From assembly GCA_964057225.1 (NCBI GenBank), contig OZ059899.1, positions 10,602,001 through 10,666,000 of the forward strand: a DNA stretch of 64,000 bases, given 5' to 3'. The position numbers and the translations under genes are program-made. The DNA comes from Auanema rhodensis. Its lineage: Eukaryota > Nematoda > Chromadorea > Rhabditida > Rhabditidae. A model generated the notes under the pieces. The model did no database searches, was not told the origin of the DNA, and was given only the letters and a program-made list of their open reading frames with translations. This document shows positions 1 to 14,935 of the stretch, piece by piece. How positions within the stretch are numbered: the first letter of the stretch is position 1; every line of letters begins with the position of its first letter.

Positions 1-3000
1 TTTTTTTCTCATAAGAGTTTCTGAAATTTTAGGTGATCAAGGCCGTATATATTTTTTTCTGGAATTCGAAAGCATTTGGGATGGAATTTATAAAGAAAAG
101 AACTAGTTTTTCCTATTTTAAAACAAACAAAAAAAAATAAAATGAAAAAGATTGTTAGATATCCATCTTAAACTTATACATTTACTTCGATAAAGAGCCT
201 ATTAGTTTGAAATTTTATGTCTTACAGTTCTCCAACAGAACAGACTGATCCTGATTTCTCTATGATTACATCAAACTCTCGTTTGATATAAAAAAGAAGA
301 GGAATAACGTTTCCAGGATGTCATTGATATCGAATCTAGTGATATTGTAAAAAAATGTAATGTCAGCTCCATAGGTTTTCTCTTAATTTCTCTCATCACA
401 ATTGTCTTAGTTTTTTTTCTCATAAGAGTTTCTGAAATCTTAGGTGAACAAGGCCGTATATATTTTTTTCTGGAATTCGAAAGCATTTGGGATGGAAATT
501 AGAAAGAAAAGAACTAGTTTTTCCTATTTTAAAACAAACAAAAAAAAATAAAATGAAAAAGATTGTTAGATATCCAATTTAAACTTATACATTTACTTCG
601 ATAAAGAGCCTATTAGTTTGAAATTTTATGTCTTACAGTTCTCCAACAGAACAGACTGATCCTGATTTCTCTATGATTATATAAAACTCTCGTTTGATAT
701 AAAAAAAGAAGAGGAATAACGTTTCCAGGATGTCAATGATATCGAATCTAGTGATATTGTAGAAAAATGTAATGTCAGCTCCATAGGTTTTCTCTTAATT
801 TCTCTCATCACAATTGTCTTAGTTTTTTTTCTCATAAGAGTTTCTGAAATCTTAGGTGAACAAGGCCGTATATATTTTTTTCTGGAATTCGAAAGCATTT
901 GGGATGGAAATTAGAAAGAAAAGAACTAGTTTTTCCTATTCTAAAACAAACAAAAAAAAATAAAATGAAAAAGATTGTTAGATATCCATCTTAAACTTAT
1001 ACATTTACTTCGATAAAGAGCCTATTAGTTTGAAATTTTATGTCTTACAGTTCTCCAACAGAACAGACTGATCCTGATTTCTCTATGATTACATCAAACT
1101 CTCGTTTGATATAAAAAAGAAGAGGAATAACGTTTCCAGGATGTCATTGATATCGAATCTAGTGATATTGTAAAAAAATGTAATGTCAGCTCCATAGGTT
1201 TTCTCTTAATTTCTCTCATCACAATTGTCTTAGTTTTTTTTCTCATAAGAGTTTCTGAAATCTTAGGTGAACAAGGCCGTATATATTTTTTTCTGGAATT
1301 CGAAAGCATTTGGGATGGAAATTAGAAAGAAAAGAACTAGTTTTTCCTATTTTAAAACAAACAAAAAAAAATAAAATGAAAAAGATTGTTAGATATCCAA
1401 TTTAAACTTATACATTTACTTCGATAAAGAGCCTATTAGTTTGAAATTTTATGTCTTACAGTTCTCCAACAGAACAGACTGATCCTGATTTCTCTATGAT
1501 TATATAAAACTCTCGTTTGATATAAAAAAAGAAGAGGAATAACGTTTCCAGGATGTCAATGATATCGAATCTAGTGATATTGTAGAAAAATGTAATGTCA
1601 GCTCCATAGGTTTTCTCTTAATTTCTCTCATCACAATTGTCTTAGTTTTTTTTCTCATAAGAGTTTCTGAAATCTTAGGTGAACAAGGCCGTATATATTT
1701 TTTTCTGGAAATCGAAAGCATTTGGGATGGAAATTAGAAAGAAAAGAACTAGTTTTTCCTATTTTAAAACAAACAAAAAAAAATAAAATGAAAAAGATTG
1801 TTAGATATCCAATTTAAACTTATACATTTACTTCGATAAAGAGCCTATTAGTTTGAAATTTTATGTCTTACAGTTCTCCAACAGAACAGACTGATCCTGA
1901 TTTCTCTATGATTATATAAAACTCTCGTTTGATATAAAAAAAGAAGAGGAATAACGTTTCCAGGATGTCAATGATATCGAATCTAGTGATATTGTAGAAG
2001 AATGTAATGTCAGCTCCATAGGTTTTCTCTTAATTTCTCTCATCACAATTGTCTTAGTTTTTTTTCTCATAAGAGTTTCTGAAATCTTAGGTGAACAAGG
2101 CCGTATATATTTTTTTCTGGAATTCGAAAGCATTTGGGATGGAAATTAGAAAGAAAAGAACTAGTTTTTCCTATTCTAAAACAAACAAAAAAAAATAAAA
2201 TGAAAAAGATTGTTAGATATCCAATTTAAACTTATACATTTACTTCGATAAAGAGCCCATTAGTTTGAAATTTTATGTCTTACAGTTCTCCAACAGAACA
2301 GACTGATCCTGATTTCTCTATGATTACATAAAACTCTCGTTTGATATAAAAAAGAAGAGGAATAACGTTTCCAGGATGTCATTGATATCGAATCTAGTGA
2401 TATTGTAAAAAAATGTAATGTCAGCTCCATAGGTTTTCTCTTAATTTCTCTCATCACAATTGTCTTAGTTTTTTTTCTCATAAGAGTTTCTGAAATCTTA
2501 GGTGAACAAGGCCGTATATATTTTTTTCTGGAATTCGAAAGCATTTGGGATGGAAATTAGAAAGAAAAGAACTAGTTTTTCCTATTCTAAAACAAACAAA
2601 AAAAAATAAAATGAAAAAGATTGTTAGATATCCAATTTAAACTTATACATTTACTTCGATAAAGAGCCCATTAGTTTGAAATTTTATGTCTTACAGTTCT
2701 CCAACAGAACAGACTGATCCTGATTTCTCTATGATTACATAAAACTCTCGTTTGATATAAAAAAGAAGAGGAATAACGTTTCCAGGATGTCAATGATATC
2801 GAATCTAGTGATATTGTAGAAAAATGTAATGTCAGCTCCATAGGTTTTCTCTTAATTTCTCTCATCACAATTGTCTTAGTTTTTTTTCTCATAAGAGTTT
2901 CTGAAATCTTAGGTGAACAAGGCCGTATATATTTTTTTCTGGAATTCGAAAGCATTTGGGATGGAAATTACAAAGAAAAGAACTAGTTTTTCCTATTTTA

Positions 3001-6000
3001 AAACAAACAAAAAAAAATAAAATGAAAAAGATTGTTAGATATCCAATTTAAACTTATACATTTACTTCGATAAAGAGCCTATTAGTTTGAAATTTTATGT
3101 CTTACAGTTCTCCAACAGAACAGACTGATCCTGATTTCTCTATGATTATATAAAACTCTCGTTTGATATGAAAAAAGAAGAGGAATAACGTTTCCAGGAT
3201 GTCAATGATATCGAATCTAGTGATATTGTAGAAAAATGTAATGTCAGCTCCATAGGTTTCTCTTAATTTCTCTCATCACAATTGTCTTAGTTTTTTTTCT
3301 CATAAGAGTTTCTGAAATCTTAGGTGAACAAGGCCGTATATATTTTTTTCTGGAATTCGAAAGCATTTGGGATGGAAATTAGAAAGAAAAGAACTAGTTT
3401 TTCCTATTTTAAAACAAACAAAAAAAATAAAATGAAAAAGATTGTTAGATATCCAATTTAAACTTATACATTTACTTCGATAAAGAGCCCATTAGTTTGA
3501 AATTTTATGTCTTACAGTTCTCCAACAGAACAGACTGATCCTGATTTCTCTATGATTACATAAAACTCTCGTTTGATATAAAAAAAGAAGAGGAATAACG
3601 TTTCCAGGATGTCATTGATATCGAATCTAGTGATATTGTAAAAAAATGTAATGTCAGCTCCATAGGTTTTCTCTTAATTTCTCTCATCACAATTGTCTTA
3701 GTTTTTTTTCTCATAAGAGTTTCTGAAATCTTAGGTGAACAAGGCCGTATATATTTTTTTCTGGAATTCGAAAGCATTTGGGATGGAAATTAGAAAGAAA
3801 AGAACTAGTTTTTCCTATTTTAAAACAAACAAAAAAAAATAAAATGAAAAAGATTGTTAGATATCCAATTTAAACTCATACATTTACTTTGATAAAGAGC
3901 CTATTAGTTTAAAATTTTATGTCTTACAGTTCTCCAACAGAACAGACTGATCCTGATTTCTCTATGATTACATAAAACTCTCGTTTGATATAAAAAAAGA
4001 AGAGGAATAACGTTTCCAGGATGTCAATGATATCGAATCTAGTGATATTGTAGAAAAATGTAATGTCAGCTCCATAGGTTTTCTCTTAATTTCTTTCATC
4101 ACAATTGTCTTAGTTTTTTTTCTCATAAGAGTTTCTGAAATCTCAGGTGAACAAGGCCGTATATATTTTTTTCTGGAATTCGAAAGCATTTGGGATGGAA
4201 ATTGGAAAGAAAAGAACTAGTTTTTCCTACTTTAAAACAAACAATAAGAAATAAAATAAAAAAGATTGTTAGATATCCAATTTAAACTCATACATTTACT
4301 TTGATAAAGAGCCTATTAGTTTAAAATTTTATGTCTTACAGTTCTCCAACAGAACAGACTGATCCTGATTTCTCTATGATTACATAAAACTCTCGTTTGA
4401 TATAAAAAAAGAAGAGGAATAACGTTTCCAGGATGTCAATGATATCGAATCTAGTGATATTGTAAAAAAATGTAATGTCAGCTCCATAGGTTTTCTCTTA
4501 ATTTCTCTCATCACAATTGTCTTAGTTTTTTTTCTCATAAGAGTTTCTGAAATCTTAGGTGAACAAGGCCGTATATATTTTTTTCTGGAATTCGAAAGCA
4601 TTTGGGATGGAAATTAGAAAGAAAAGAACTAGTTTTTCCTATTTTAAAACAAACAAAAAAAAATAAAATGAAAAAGATTGTTAGATATTCAATTTAAACT
4701 TATACATTTACTTCGATAAAGAGCCTATTAGTTTGAAATTTTATGTCTTACAGTTCTCCAACAGAACAGACTGATCCTGATTTCTCTATGATTACATCAA
4801 ACTCTCGTTTGATATAAAAAAAAGAAGAGGAATAACGTTTCCAGGATGTCATTGATATCGCATCTAGTGATATTGTAGAAAAATGTAATGTCAGCTCCAT
4901 AGGTTTTCTCTTAATTTCTCTCATCACAATTGTCTTAGTTTTTTTTCTCATAAGAGTTTCTGAAATCTTAGGTGAACAAGGCCGTATATATTTTTTTCTG
5001 GAATTCGAAAGCATTTGGGATGGAAATTGGAAAGAAAAGAACTAGTTTTTCCTACTTTAAAACAAACAATAAGAAATAAAATAAAAAAGATTGTTAGATA
5101 TCCAATTTAAACTCATACATTTACTTTGATAAAGAGCCTATTAGTTAAAAATTTTATGTCTTACAGTTCTCCAACAGAACAGACTGATCCTGATTTCTCT
5201 ATGATTACATAAAACTCTCGTTTGATATAAAAAAAGAAGAGGAATAACGTTTCCAGGATGTCAATGATATCGAATCTAGTGATATTGTAAAAAAATGTAA
5301 TGTCAGCTCCATAGGTTTTCTCTTAATTTCTCTCATCACAATTGTCTTAGTTTTTTTTCTCATAAGAGTTTCTGAAATCTTAGGTGAACAAGGCCGTATA
5401 TATTTTTTTCTGGAATTCGAAAGCATTTGGGATGGAAATTAGAAAGAAAAGAACTAGTTTTTCTTATTTTAAAACAAACAAAAAAAAATAAAATGAAAAA
5501 GATTGTTAGATATTCAATTTAAACTTATACATTTACTTCGATAAAGAGCCTATTAGTTTGAAATTTCATGTCTTACAGTTCTCCAACAGAACAGACTGAT
5601 CCTGATTTCTCTATGATTACATCAAACTCTCGTTTGATATAAAAAAAAGAAGAGGAATAACGTTTCCAGGATGTCATTGATATCGAATCTAGTGATATTG
5701 TAGAAAAATGTAATGTCAGCTCCATAGGTTTTCTCTTAATTTCTCTCATCACAATTGTCTTAATTTTTTTTCTCATAAGAGTTTCTGAAATCTTAGGTGA
5801 ACAAGGCCGTATATATTTTTTTCTGGAATTCGAAAGCATTTGGGATGGAAATTGGAAAGAAAAGAACTAGTTTTTCCTACTTTAAAACAAACAATAAGAA
5901 ATAAAATAAAAAAGATTGTTAGATATCCAATTTAAACTCATACATTTACTTTGATAAAGAGCCTATTAGTTTAAAATTTTATGTCTTACAGTTCTCCAAC

Positions 6001-6447
6001 AGAACAGACTGATCCTGATTTCTCTATGATTACATAAAACTCTCGTTTGATATAAAAAAAGAAGAGGAATAACGTTTCCAGGATGTCAATGATATCGAAT
6101 CTAGTGATATTGTAGAAAAATGTAATGTCAGCTCCATAGGTTTTCTCTTAATTTCTCTCATCACAATTGTCTTAGTTTTTTTTTCTCATAAGAGTTTCTG
6201 AAATTTTAGGTGATCAAGGCCGTATATATTTTTTTCTGGAATTCGAAAGCATTTGGGATGGAAATTATAAAGAAAAGAACTAGTTTTTCCTATTTTAAAA
6301 CAAACAAAAAAAAATGAAATGAAAAAGATTGTTAGATATCCATCTTAAACTTATACATTTACTTCGATAAAGAGCCTATTAGTTTGAAATTTTATGTCTT
6401 ACAGTTCTCCAACAGAACAGACTGATCCTGATTTCTCTATGATTACA

Positions 6448-9400
6448 TCAAACTCTCGTTTGATATAAAAAAGAAGAGGAATAACGTTTCCAGGATGTCA
6501 TTGATATCGAATCTAGTGATATTGTAAAAAAATGTAATGTCAGCTCCATAGGTTTTCTCTTAATTTCTCTCATCACAATTGTCTTAGTTTTTTTTCTCAT
6601 AAGAGTTTCTGAAATCTTAGGTGAACAAGGCCGTATATAATTTTTTCTGTTATTCGAAAGCATTTGGGATGGATATTAGAAGGAAAAGAACTAGTTTTTC
6701 CTACTTTAAAACAAACAATAAGAAATAAAATAAAAAAGAATGTTAGATATCCAATTTAAACTTATACATTTACTTTGATAAAGAGCCTATTAGTTTGAAA
6801 TTTTATGTCTTACAGTTCTCCAACAGAACAGACTGATCCTGATTTCTCTATGATTATATAAAACTCTCGTTTGGTATAAAAAAAGAAGAGGAATAACGTT
6901 TCCAGGATGTCAATGATATCGAATCTAGTGATATTGTAGAAAAATGTAATGTCAGCTCCATAGGTTTTCTCTTAATTTCTCTCATCACAATTGTCTTAGT
7001 TTTTTTTCTCATAAGAGTTTCTGAAATCTTAGGTGAACAAGGCCGTATATATTTCTTTCTGGAATTCGAAAGCATTTGTGATGGAAATTAGAAAGAAAAG
7101 AACTAGTTTTTCCTATTTTAAAACAAACAAAAAAAAATAAAATGAAAAAGATTGTTAGATATCCAATTTAAACTTATACATTTACTTCGATAAAGAGCCT
7201 ATTAGTTTGAAATTTTATGTCTTACAGTTCTCCAACAGAACAGACTGATCCTGATTTCTCTATGATTATATAAAACTCTCGTTTGATATAAAAAAAGAAG
7301 AGGAATAACGTTTCCAGGATGTCAATGATATCGAATCTAGTGATATTGTAGAAAAATGTAATGTCAGCTCCATAGGTTTTCTCTTAATTTCTCTCATCAC
7401 AATTGTCTTAGTTTTTTTTTCTCATAAGAGTTTCTGAAATCTTAGGTGAACAAGGCCGTATATATTTTTTTCTGGAATTCGAAAGCATTTGGGATGGAAA
7501 TTAGAAAGAAAAGAACTAGTTTTTCCTATTTTAAAACAAACAAAAAAAAATAAAATGAAAAAGATTGTTAGATATCCAATTTAAACTTATACATTTACTT
7601 CGATAAAGACCCTATTAATTTGAAATTTTATGTCTTACAGTTCTCCAACAGAACAGACTGATCCTGATTTCTCTATGATTACATAAAACTCTCGTTTGAT
7701 ATAAAAAAAGAAGAGGAATAACGTTTCCAGGATGTCAATGATATCGAATCTAGTGATATTGTAGAAAAATGTAATGTCAGCTCCATAGGTTTTCTCTTAA
7801 TTTCTCTCATCACAATTGTCTTAGTTTTTTTTCTCATAAGAGTTTCTGAAATCTTAGGTGAACAAGGCCGTATATATTTTTTTCTGGAATTCGAAAGCAT
7901 TTGGGATGGAAATTAGAAAGAAAAGAACTAGTTTTTCCTATTTTAAAACAAACAAAAAAAAATAAAATGAAAAAGATTGTTAGATATCCAATTTAAACTT
8001 ATACATTTACTTCGATAAAGAGCCTATTAGTTTGAAATTTTATGTCTTACAGTTCTCCAACAGAACAGACTGATCCTGATTTCTCTATGATTATATAAAA
8101 CTCTCGTTTGATATAAAAAAAGAAGAGGAATAACGTTTCCAGGATGTCAATGATATCGAATCTAGTGATATTGTAGAAAAATGTAATGTCAGCTCCATAG
8201 GTTTTCTCTTAATTTCTCTCATCACAATTGTCTTAGTTTTTTTTCTCATAAGAGTTTCTGAAATCTTAGGTGAACAAGGCCGTATATATTTTTTTCTGGA
8301 ATTCGAAAGCATTTGGGATGGAAATTAGAAAGAAAAGAACTAGTTTTTCCTATTTTAAAACAAACAAAAAAAAATAAAATGAAAAAGATTGTTAGATATC
8401 CATCTTAAACTTATACATTTACTTCGATAAAGAGCCTATTAGTTTGAAATTTTATGTCTTACAGTTCTCCAACAGAACAGACTGATCCTGATTTCTCTAT
8501 GATTACATCAAACTCTCGTTTGATATAAAAAAGAAGAGGAATAACGTTTCCAGGATGTCATTGATATCGAATCTAGTGATATTGTAAAAAAATGTAATGT
8601 CAGCTCCATAGGTTTTCTCTTAATTTCTCTCATCACAATTGTCTTAGTTTTTTTTCTCATAAGAGTTTCTGAAATCTTAGGTGAACAAGGCCGTATATAT
8701 TTTTTTCTGGAATTCGAAAGCATTTGGGATGGATATTAGAAGGAAAAGAACTAGTTTTTCCTACTTTAAAACAAACAATAAGAAATAAAATAAAAAAGAA
8801 TGTTAGATATCCAATTTAAACTTATACATTTACTTTGATAAAGAGCCTATTAGTTTGAAATTTTATGTCTTACAGTTCTCCAACAGAACAGACTGATCCT
8901 GATTTCTCTATGATTATATAAAACTCTCGTTTGGTATAAAAAAAGAAGAGGAATAACGTTTCCAGGATGTCAATGATATCGAATCTAGTGATATTGTAGA
9001 AAAATGTAATGTCAGCTCCATAGGTTTTCTCTTAATTTCTCTCATCACAATTGTCTTAGTTTTTTTTCTCATAAGAGTTTCTGAAATCTTAGGTGAACAA
9101 GGCCGTATATATTTTTTTCTGGAATTCGAAAGCATTTGGGATGGAAATTAGAAAGAAAAGAACTAGTTTTTCCTATTTTAAAACAAACAAAAAAAAATAA
9201 AATGAAAAAGATTGTTAGATATCCAATTTAAACTTATACATTTACTTCGATAAAGAGCCTATTAGTTTGAAATTTTATGTCTTACAGTTCTCCAACAGAA
9301 CAGACTGATCCTGATTTTTCTATGATTATATAAAACTCTCGTTTGATATAAAAAAAGAAGAGGAATAACGTTTCCAGGATGTCAATGATATCGAATCTAG

Positions 9401-10560
9401 TGATATTGTAGAAAAATGTAATGTCAGCTCCATAGGTTTTCTCTTAATTTCTCTCATCACAATTGTCTTAGTTTTTTTTTCTCATAAGAGTTTCTGAAAT
9501 CTTAGGTGAACAAGGCCGTATATATTTTTTTCTGGAATTCGAAAGCATTTGGGATGGAAATTAGAAAGAAAAGAACTAGTTTTTCCTATTTTAAAACAAA
9601 CAAAAAAAAATAAAATGAAAAAGATTGTTAGATATCCAATTTAAACTTATACATTTACTTCGATAAAGACCCTATTAATTTGAAATTTTATGTCTTACAG
9701 TTCTCCAACAGAACAGACTGATCCTGATTTCTCTATGATTACATAAAACTCTCGTTTGATATAAAAAAAGAAGAGGAATAACGTTTCCAGGATGTCAATG
9801 ATATCGAATCTAGTGATATTGTAGAAAAATGTAATGTCAGCTCCATAGGTTTTCTCTTAATTTCTCTCATCACAATTGTCTTAGTTTTTTTTCTCATAAG
9901 AGTTTCTGAAATCTTAGGTGAACAAGGCCGTATATATTTTTTTCTGGAATTCGAAAGCATTTGGGATGGAAATTAGAAAGAAAAGAACTAGTTTTTCCTA
10001 TTTTAAAACAAACAAAAAAAAATAAAATGAAAAAGATTGTTAGATATCCAATTTAAACTTATACATTTCCTTCGATAAAGAGCCTATTAGTTTGAAATTT
10101 TATGTCTTACAGTTCTCCAACAGAACAGACTGATCCTGATTTCTCTATGATTATATAAAACTCTCGTTTGATATAAAAAAAGAAGAGGAATAACGTTTCC
10201 AGGATGTCAATGATATCGAATCTAGTGATATTGTAGAAAAATGTAATGTCAGCTCCATAGGTTTTCTCTTAATTTCTCTCATCACAATTGTCTTAGTTTT
10301 TTTTTCTCATAAGAGTTTCTGAAATCTTAGGTGAACAAGGCCGTATATATTTTTTTCTGGAATTCGAAAACATTTGGGATGGAAATTAGAAAGAAAAGAA
10401 CTAGTTTTTCCTATTTTAAAACAAACAAAAAAAAAATGAAAAAGATTGTTAGATATCCAATTTAAACTTATACATTTACTTCGATAAAGAGCCTATTAGT
10501 TTGAAATTTTATGTCTTACAGTTCTCCAACAGAACAGACTGATCCTGATTTCTCTATGAT
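6448..10560. repeat. Duplicated five-monomer higher-order unit, 2,060 bp
   Basis: Two successive blocks of five monomers share private variants 2,060 bp apart. The TTTGGTATAAAAA variant falls in the second monomer of each block, an extra T in the T-run at about 7,410 recurs at about 9,470, and GATAAAGACCCTATTAATTTG at about 7,604 recurs at about 9,664. This shows amplification of a whole five-monomer block rather than of single monomers. Exact outer limits are uncertain. Confidence 0.7.
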
Positions 10561-11383
10561 TACATAAAACTCTCGTTTGATATAAAAAAAGAAGAGGAAT
10601 AACGTTTCCAGGATGTCAATGATATCGAATCTAGTGATATTGTAGAAAAATGTAATGTCAGCTCCATAGGTTTTCTCTTAATTTCTCTCATCACAATTGT
10701 CTTAGTTTTTTTTCTCATAAGAGTTTCTGAAATCTTAGGTGAACAAGGCCGTATATATTTTTTTCTGGAATTCGAAAGCATTTAGGATGGAAATTGGAAA
10801 GAAAAGAACTAGTTTTTCCTACTTTAAAACAAACAATAAGAAATAAAATAAAAAAGATTGTTAGATATCCAATTTAAACTCATACATTTACTTTGATAAA
10901 GAGCCTATTAGTTTAAAATTTTATGTCTTACAGTTCTCCAACAGAACAGACTGATCCTGATTTCTCTATGATTACATAAAACTCTCGTTTGATATAAAAA
11001 AAGAAGAGGAATAACGTTTCCAGGATGTCAATGATATCGAATCTAGTGATATTGTAAAAAAATGTAATGTCAGCTCCATAGGTTTTCTCTTAATTTCTCT
11101 CATCACAATTGTCTTAGTTTTTTTTCTCATAAGAGTTTCTGAAATCTTAGGTGAACAAGGCCGTATATATTTTTTTCTGGAATTCGAAAGCATTTGGGAT
11201 GGATATTAGAAGGAAAAGAACTAGTTTTTCCTACTTTAAAACAAACAATAAGAAATAAAATAAAAAAGATTGTTAGATATCCAATTTAAACTTATACATT
11301 TACTTTGATAAAGAGTCTATTAGTTTGAAATTTTATGTCTTACAGTTCTCCAACAGAACAGACTGATCCTGATTTCTCTATGA

Positions 11384-14090
11384 TTACATAAAACTCTCGT
11401 TTGATATAAAAAAAGAAGAGGAATAACGTTTCCAGGATGTCAATGATATCGAATCTAGTGATATTGTAGAAAAATGTAATGTCAGCTCCATAGGTTTTCT
11501 CTTAATTTCTCTCATCACAATTGTCTTAGTTTTTTTTCTCATTAGAGTTTCTGAAATCTTAGGTGAACAAGGCCGTATATATTTTTTTCTGGAATTCGAA
11601 AGCATTTGGGATGAACATTAGAAGGAAAAGAACTAGTTTTTCCTACTTTAAAACAAACAATAAGAAATAAAATAAAAAAGATTGTTAGATATCCAATTTA
11701 AACTTATACATTTACTTCGATAAAGAGCCTATTAGTTTGAAATTTTATGTCTTACAGTTCTCCAACAGAACAGACTGATCCTGATTTCTCTATGATTACA
11801 CAAAACTCTCGTTTGATATACAAAAAGGAGAGGAATAACGTTTCCAGGATATCAATGATATCGAATCTAGTGATATTGTAAAAAAATGTAATGTCAGCTC
11901 CATAGGTTTTCTCTTAATTTCTCTCATCACAATTGTCTTAGTTTTTTTTCTCATAAGAGTTTCTGAAATCTTAGGTGAACAAGGCCGTATATATTTTTTT
12001 CTGGAATTCGAAAGCATTTGGGATGGATATTAGAAGGAAAAGAACTAGTTTTTCCTACTTTAAAACAAACAATAAGAAATAAAATAAAAAAGATTGTTAG
12101 ATATCCAATTTAAACTTATACATTTACTTTGATAAAGAGCCTATTAGTTTGAAATTTTATGTCTTACAGTTCTCCAACAGAACAGACTGATCCTGATTTC
12201 TCTATGATTACATAAAACTCTCGTTTGATATAAAAAAAGAAGAGGAATAACGTTTCCAGGATGTCAATGATATCGAATCTAGTGATATTGTAGAAAAATG
12301 TAATGTCAGCTCCATAGGTTTTCTCTTAATTTCTCTCATCACAATTGTCTTAGTTTTTTTTCTCATTAGAGTTTCTGAAATCTTAGGTGAACAAGGCCGT
12401 ATATATTTTTTTCTGGAATTCGAAAGCATTTGGGATGGACATTAGAAGGAAAAGAACTAGTTTTTCCTACTTTAAAACAAACAATAAGAAATAAAATAAA
12501 AAAGATTGTTAGATATCCAATTTAAACTTATACATTTACTTCGATAAAGAGCCTATTAGTTTGAAATTTTATGTCTTACAGTTCTCCAACAGAACAGACT
12601 GATCCTGATTTCTCTATGATTACACAAAACTCTCGTTTGATATACAAAAAGGAGAGGAATAACGTTTCCAGGATATCAATGATATCGAATCTAGTGATAT
12701 TGTAAAAAAATGTAATGTCAGCTCCATAGGTTTTCTCTTAATTTCTCTCATCACAATTGTCTTAGTTTTTTTTCTCATAAGAGTTTCTGAAATCTTAGGT
12801 GAACAAGGCCGTATATATTTTTTTCTGGAATTCGAAAGCATTTGGGATGGATATTAGAAGGAAAAGAACTAGTTTTTCCTACTTTAAAACAAACAATAAG
12901 AAATAAAATAAAAAAGATTGTTAGATATCCAATTTAAACTTATACATTTACTTTGATAAAGAGCCTATTAGTTTGAAATTTTATGTCTTACAGTTCTCCA
13001 ACAGAACAGACTGATCCTGATTTCTCTATGATTACATAAAACTCTCGTTTGATATAAAAAAAGAAGAGGAATAACGTTTCCAGGATGTCAATGATATCGA
13101 ATCTAGTGATATTGTAGAAAAATGTAATGTCAGCTCCATAGGTTTTCTCTTAATTTCTCTCATCACAATTGTCTTAGTTTTTTTTCTCATTAGAGTTTCT
13201 GAAATCTTAGGTGAACAAGGCCGTATATATTTTTTTCTGGAATTCGAAAGCATTTGGGATGGACATTAGAAGGAAAAGAACTAGTTTTTCCTACTTTAAA
13301 ACAAACAATAAGAAATAAAATAAAAAAGATTGTTAGATATCCAATTTAAACTTATACATTTACTTCGATAAAGAGCCTATTAGTTTGAAATTTTATGTCT
13401 TACAGTTCTCCAACAGAACAGACTGATCCTGATTTCTCTATGATTACACAAAACTCTCGTTTGATATACAAAAAGGAGAGGAATAACGTTTCCAGGATAT
13501 CAATGATATCGAATCTAGTGATATTGTAAAAAAATGTAATGTCAGCTCCATAGGTTTTCTCTTAATTTCTCTCATCACAATTGTCTTAGTTTTTTTTCTC
13601 ATAAGAGTTTCTGAAATCTTAGGTGAACAAGGCCGTATATATTTTTTTCTGGAATTCGAAAGCATTTGGGATGGATATTAGAAGGAAAAGAACTAGTTTT
13701 TCCTACTTTAAAACAAACAATAAGAAATAAAATAAAAAAGATTGTTAGATATCCAATTTAAACTTATACATTTACTTTGATAAAGAGCCTATTAGTTTGA
13801 AATTTTATGTCTTACAGTTCTCCAACAGAACAGACTGATCCTGATTTCTCTATGATTACATAAAACTCTCGTTTGATATAAAAAAAGAAGAGGAATAACG
13901 TTTCCAGGATGTCAATGATATCGAATCTAGTGATATTGTAGAAAAATGTAATGTCAGCTCCATAGGTTTTCTCTTAATTTCTCTCATCACAATTGTCTTA
14001 GTTTTTTTTCTCATTAGAGTTTCTGAAATCTTAGGTGAACAAGGCCGTATATATTTTTTTCTGGAATTCGAAAGCATTTGGGATGGACAT
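11384..14090. repeat. Dimeric higher-order unit, 824 bp
   Basis: Monomers alternate strictly here between a form with ATACAAAAAGGAGAGG and CCAGGATATCAATGATATCG (phases 11796, 12620, 13444) and a form with ATAAAAAAAGAAGAGG and CTCATTAGAGTTTCTG (11384, 12208, 13032, 13856). Successive dimers look nearly identical, which indicates recent unequal exchange in 824-bp steps. Confidence 0.8.
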
Positions 14091-14862
14091 TAGAAGGAAA
14101 AGAACTAGTTTTTCCTACTTTAAAACAAACAATAAGAAATAAAATAAAAAAGATTGTTAGATATCCAATTTAAACTTATACATTTACTTCGATAAAGAGC
14201 CTATTAGTTTGAAATTTTATGTCTTACAGTTCTCCAACAGAACAGACTGATCCTGATTTCTCTATGATTACACAAAACTCTCGTTTGATATACAAAAAGG
14301 AGAGGAATAACGTTTCCAGGATATCAATGATATCGAATCTAGTGATATTGTAGAAAAATGTAATGTCAGCTCCATAGTTTTTCTCTAAATTTCTCTCATC
14401 ACAATAGTCTTATTTTTTTTTCATAAGAGTTTCTGAAATCTTAGTTGAACAAGGCCGTATATATTTTTTTCTGGAATTCGAAAGCATTTGGGATGGATAT
14501 TAGAAGGAAAAGAACTAGTTTTTCCTACTTTAAAACAAACAATAAGAAATAAAATAAAAAAGATTGTTAGATATCCAATTTAAACTTATACATTTACTTT
14601 GATAAAGAGCCTATTAGTTTGAAATTTTATGTCTTACAGTTCTCCAACAGAACAGACTGATCCTGATTTCTCTATGATTACATAAAACTCTCGTTTGATA
14701 TAAAAAAAGAAGAGGAATAACGTTTCCAGGATGTCAATGATATCGAATCTAGTGATATTGTAGAAAAATGTAATGTCAGCTCCATAGGTTTTCTCTTAAT
14801 TTCTCTCATCACAATAGTCTTATTTTTTTTTCATAAGAGTTTCTGAAATCTTAGTTGAACAA

Positions 14863-14935
14863 GGCCGCGTGGCGCAATGGATAACGCGTCTGCCTACGGA
14901 GCAGAAGATTGTAGGTTCGAATCCTGCCGTGGTCG
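14863..14935 (+). tRNA. tRNA-Arg (anticodon ACG), copy 1
   Basis: A 73-nt cloverleaf: 7-bp acceptor stem with wobbles, D arm, anticodon stem TCTGC/GCAGA around loop CTACGGA (anticodon ACG), 5-nt variable loop, T arm GTAGG/CCTGC with loop TTCGAAT, and discriminator G. The A box (TGGCGCAATGG) and B box (GGTTCGAATCC) are canonical for RNA polymerase III. A run of seven T starts 5 nt after the gene and should terminate transcription. CCA is not encoded, as expected in a eukaryote. It looks intact. Confidence 0.93.

Larger units (their letters stand above)
1..14862. repeat. tRNA-free part of the satellite array
   Basis: This block has plain 412-bp monomers without the tRNA cassette. The first 6.2 kb mixes two alternating monomer types distinguished by ATGTCATTGATATCG versus ATGTCAATGATATCG and by the A-run before AGAAGAGG. 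The last monomers (from about 14,370) carry the CACAATAGTCTTATTTTTTTT variant that otherwise accompanies tRNA monomers, so this end is transitional. I see no gene here. Confidence 0.85.
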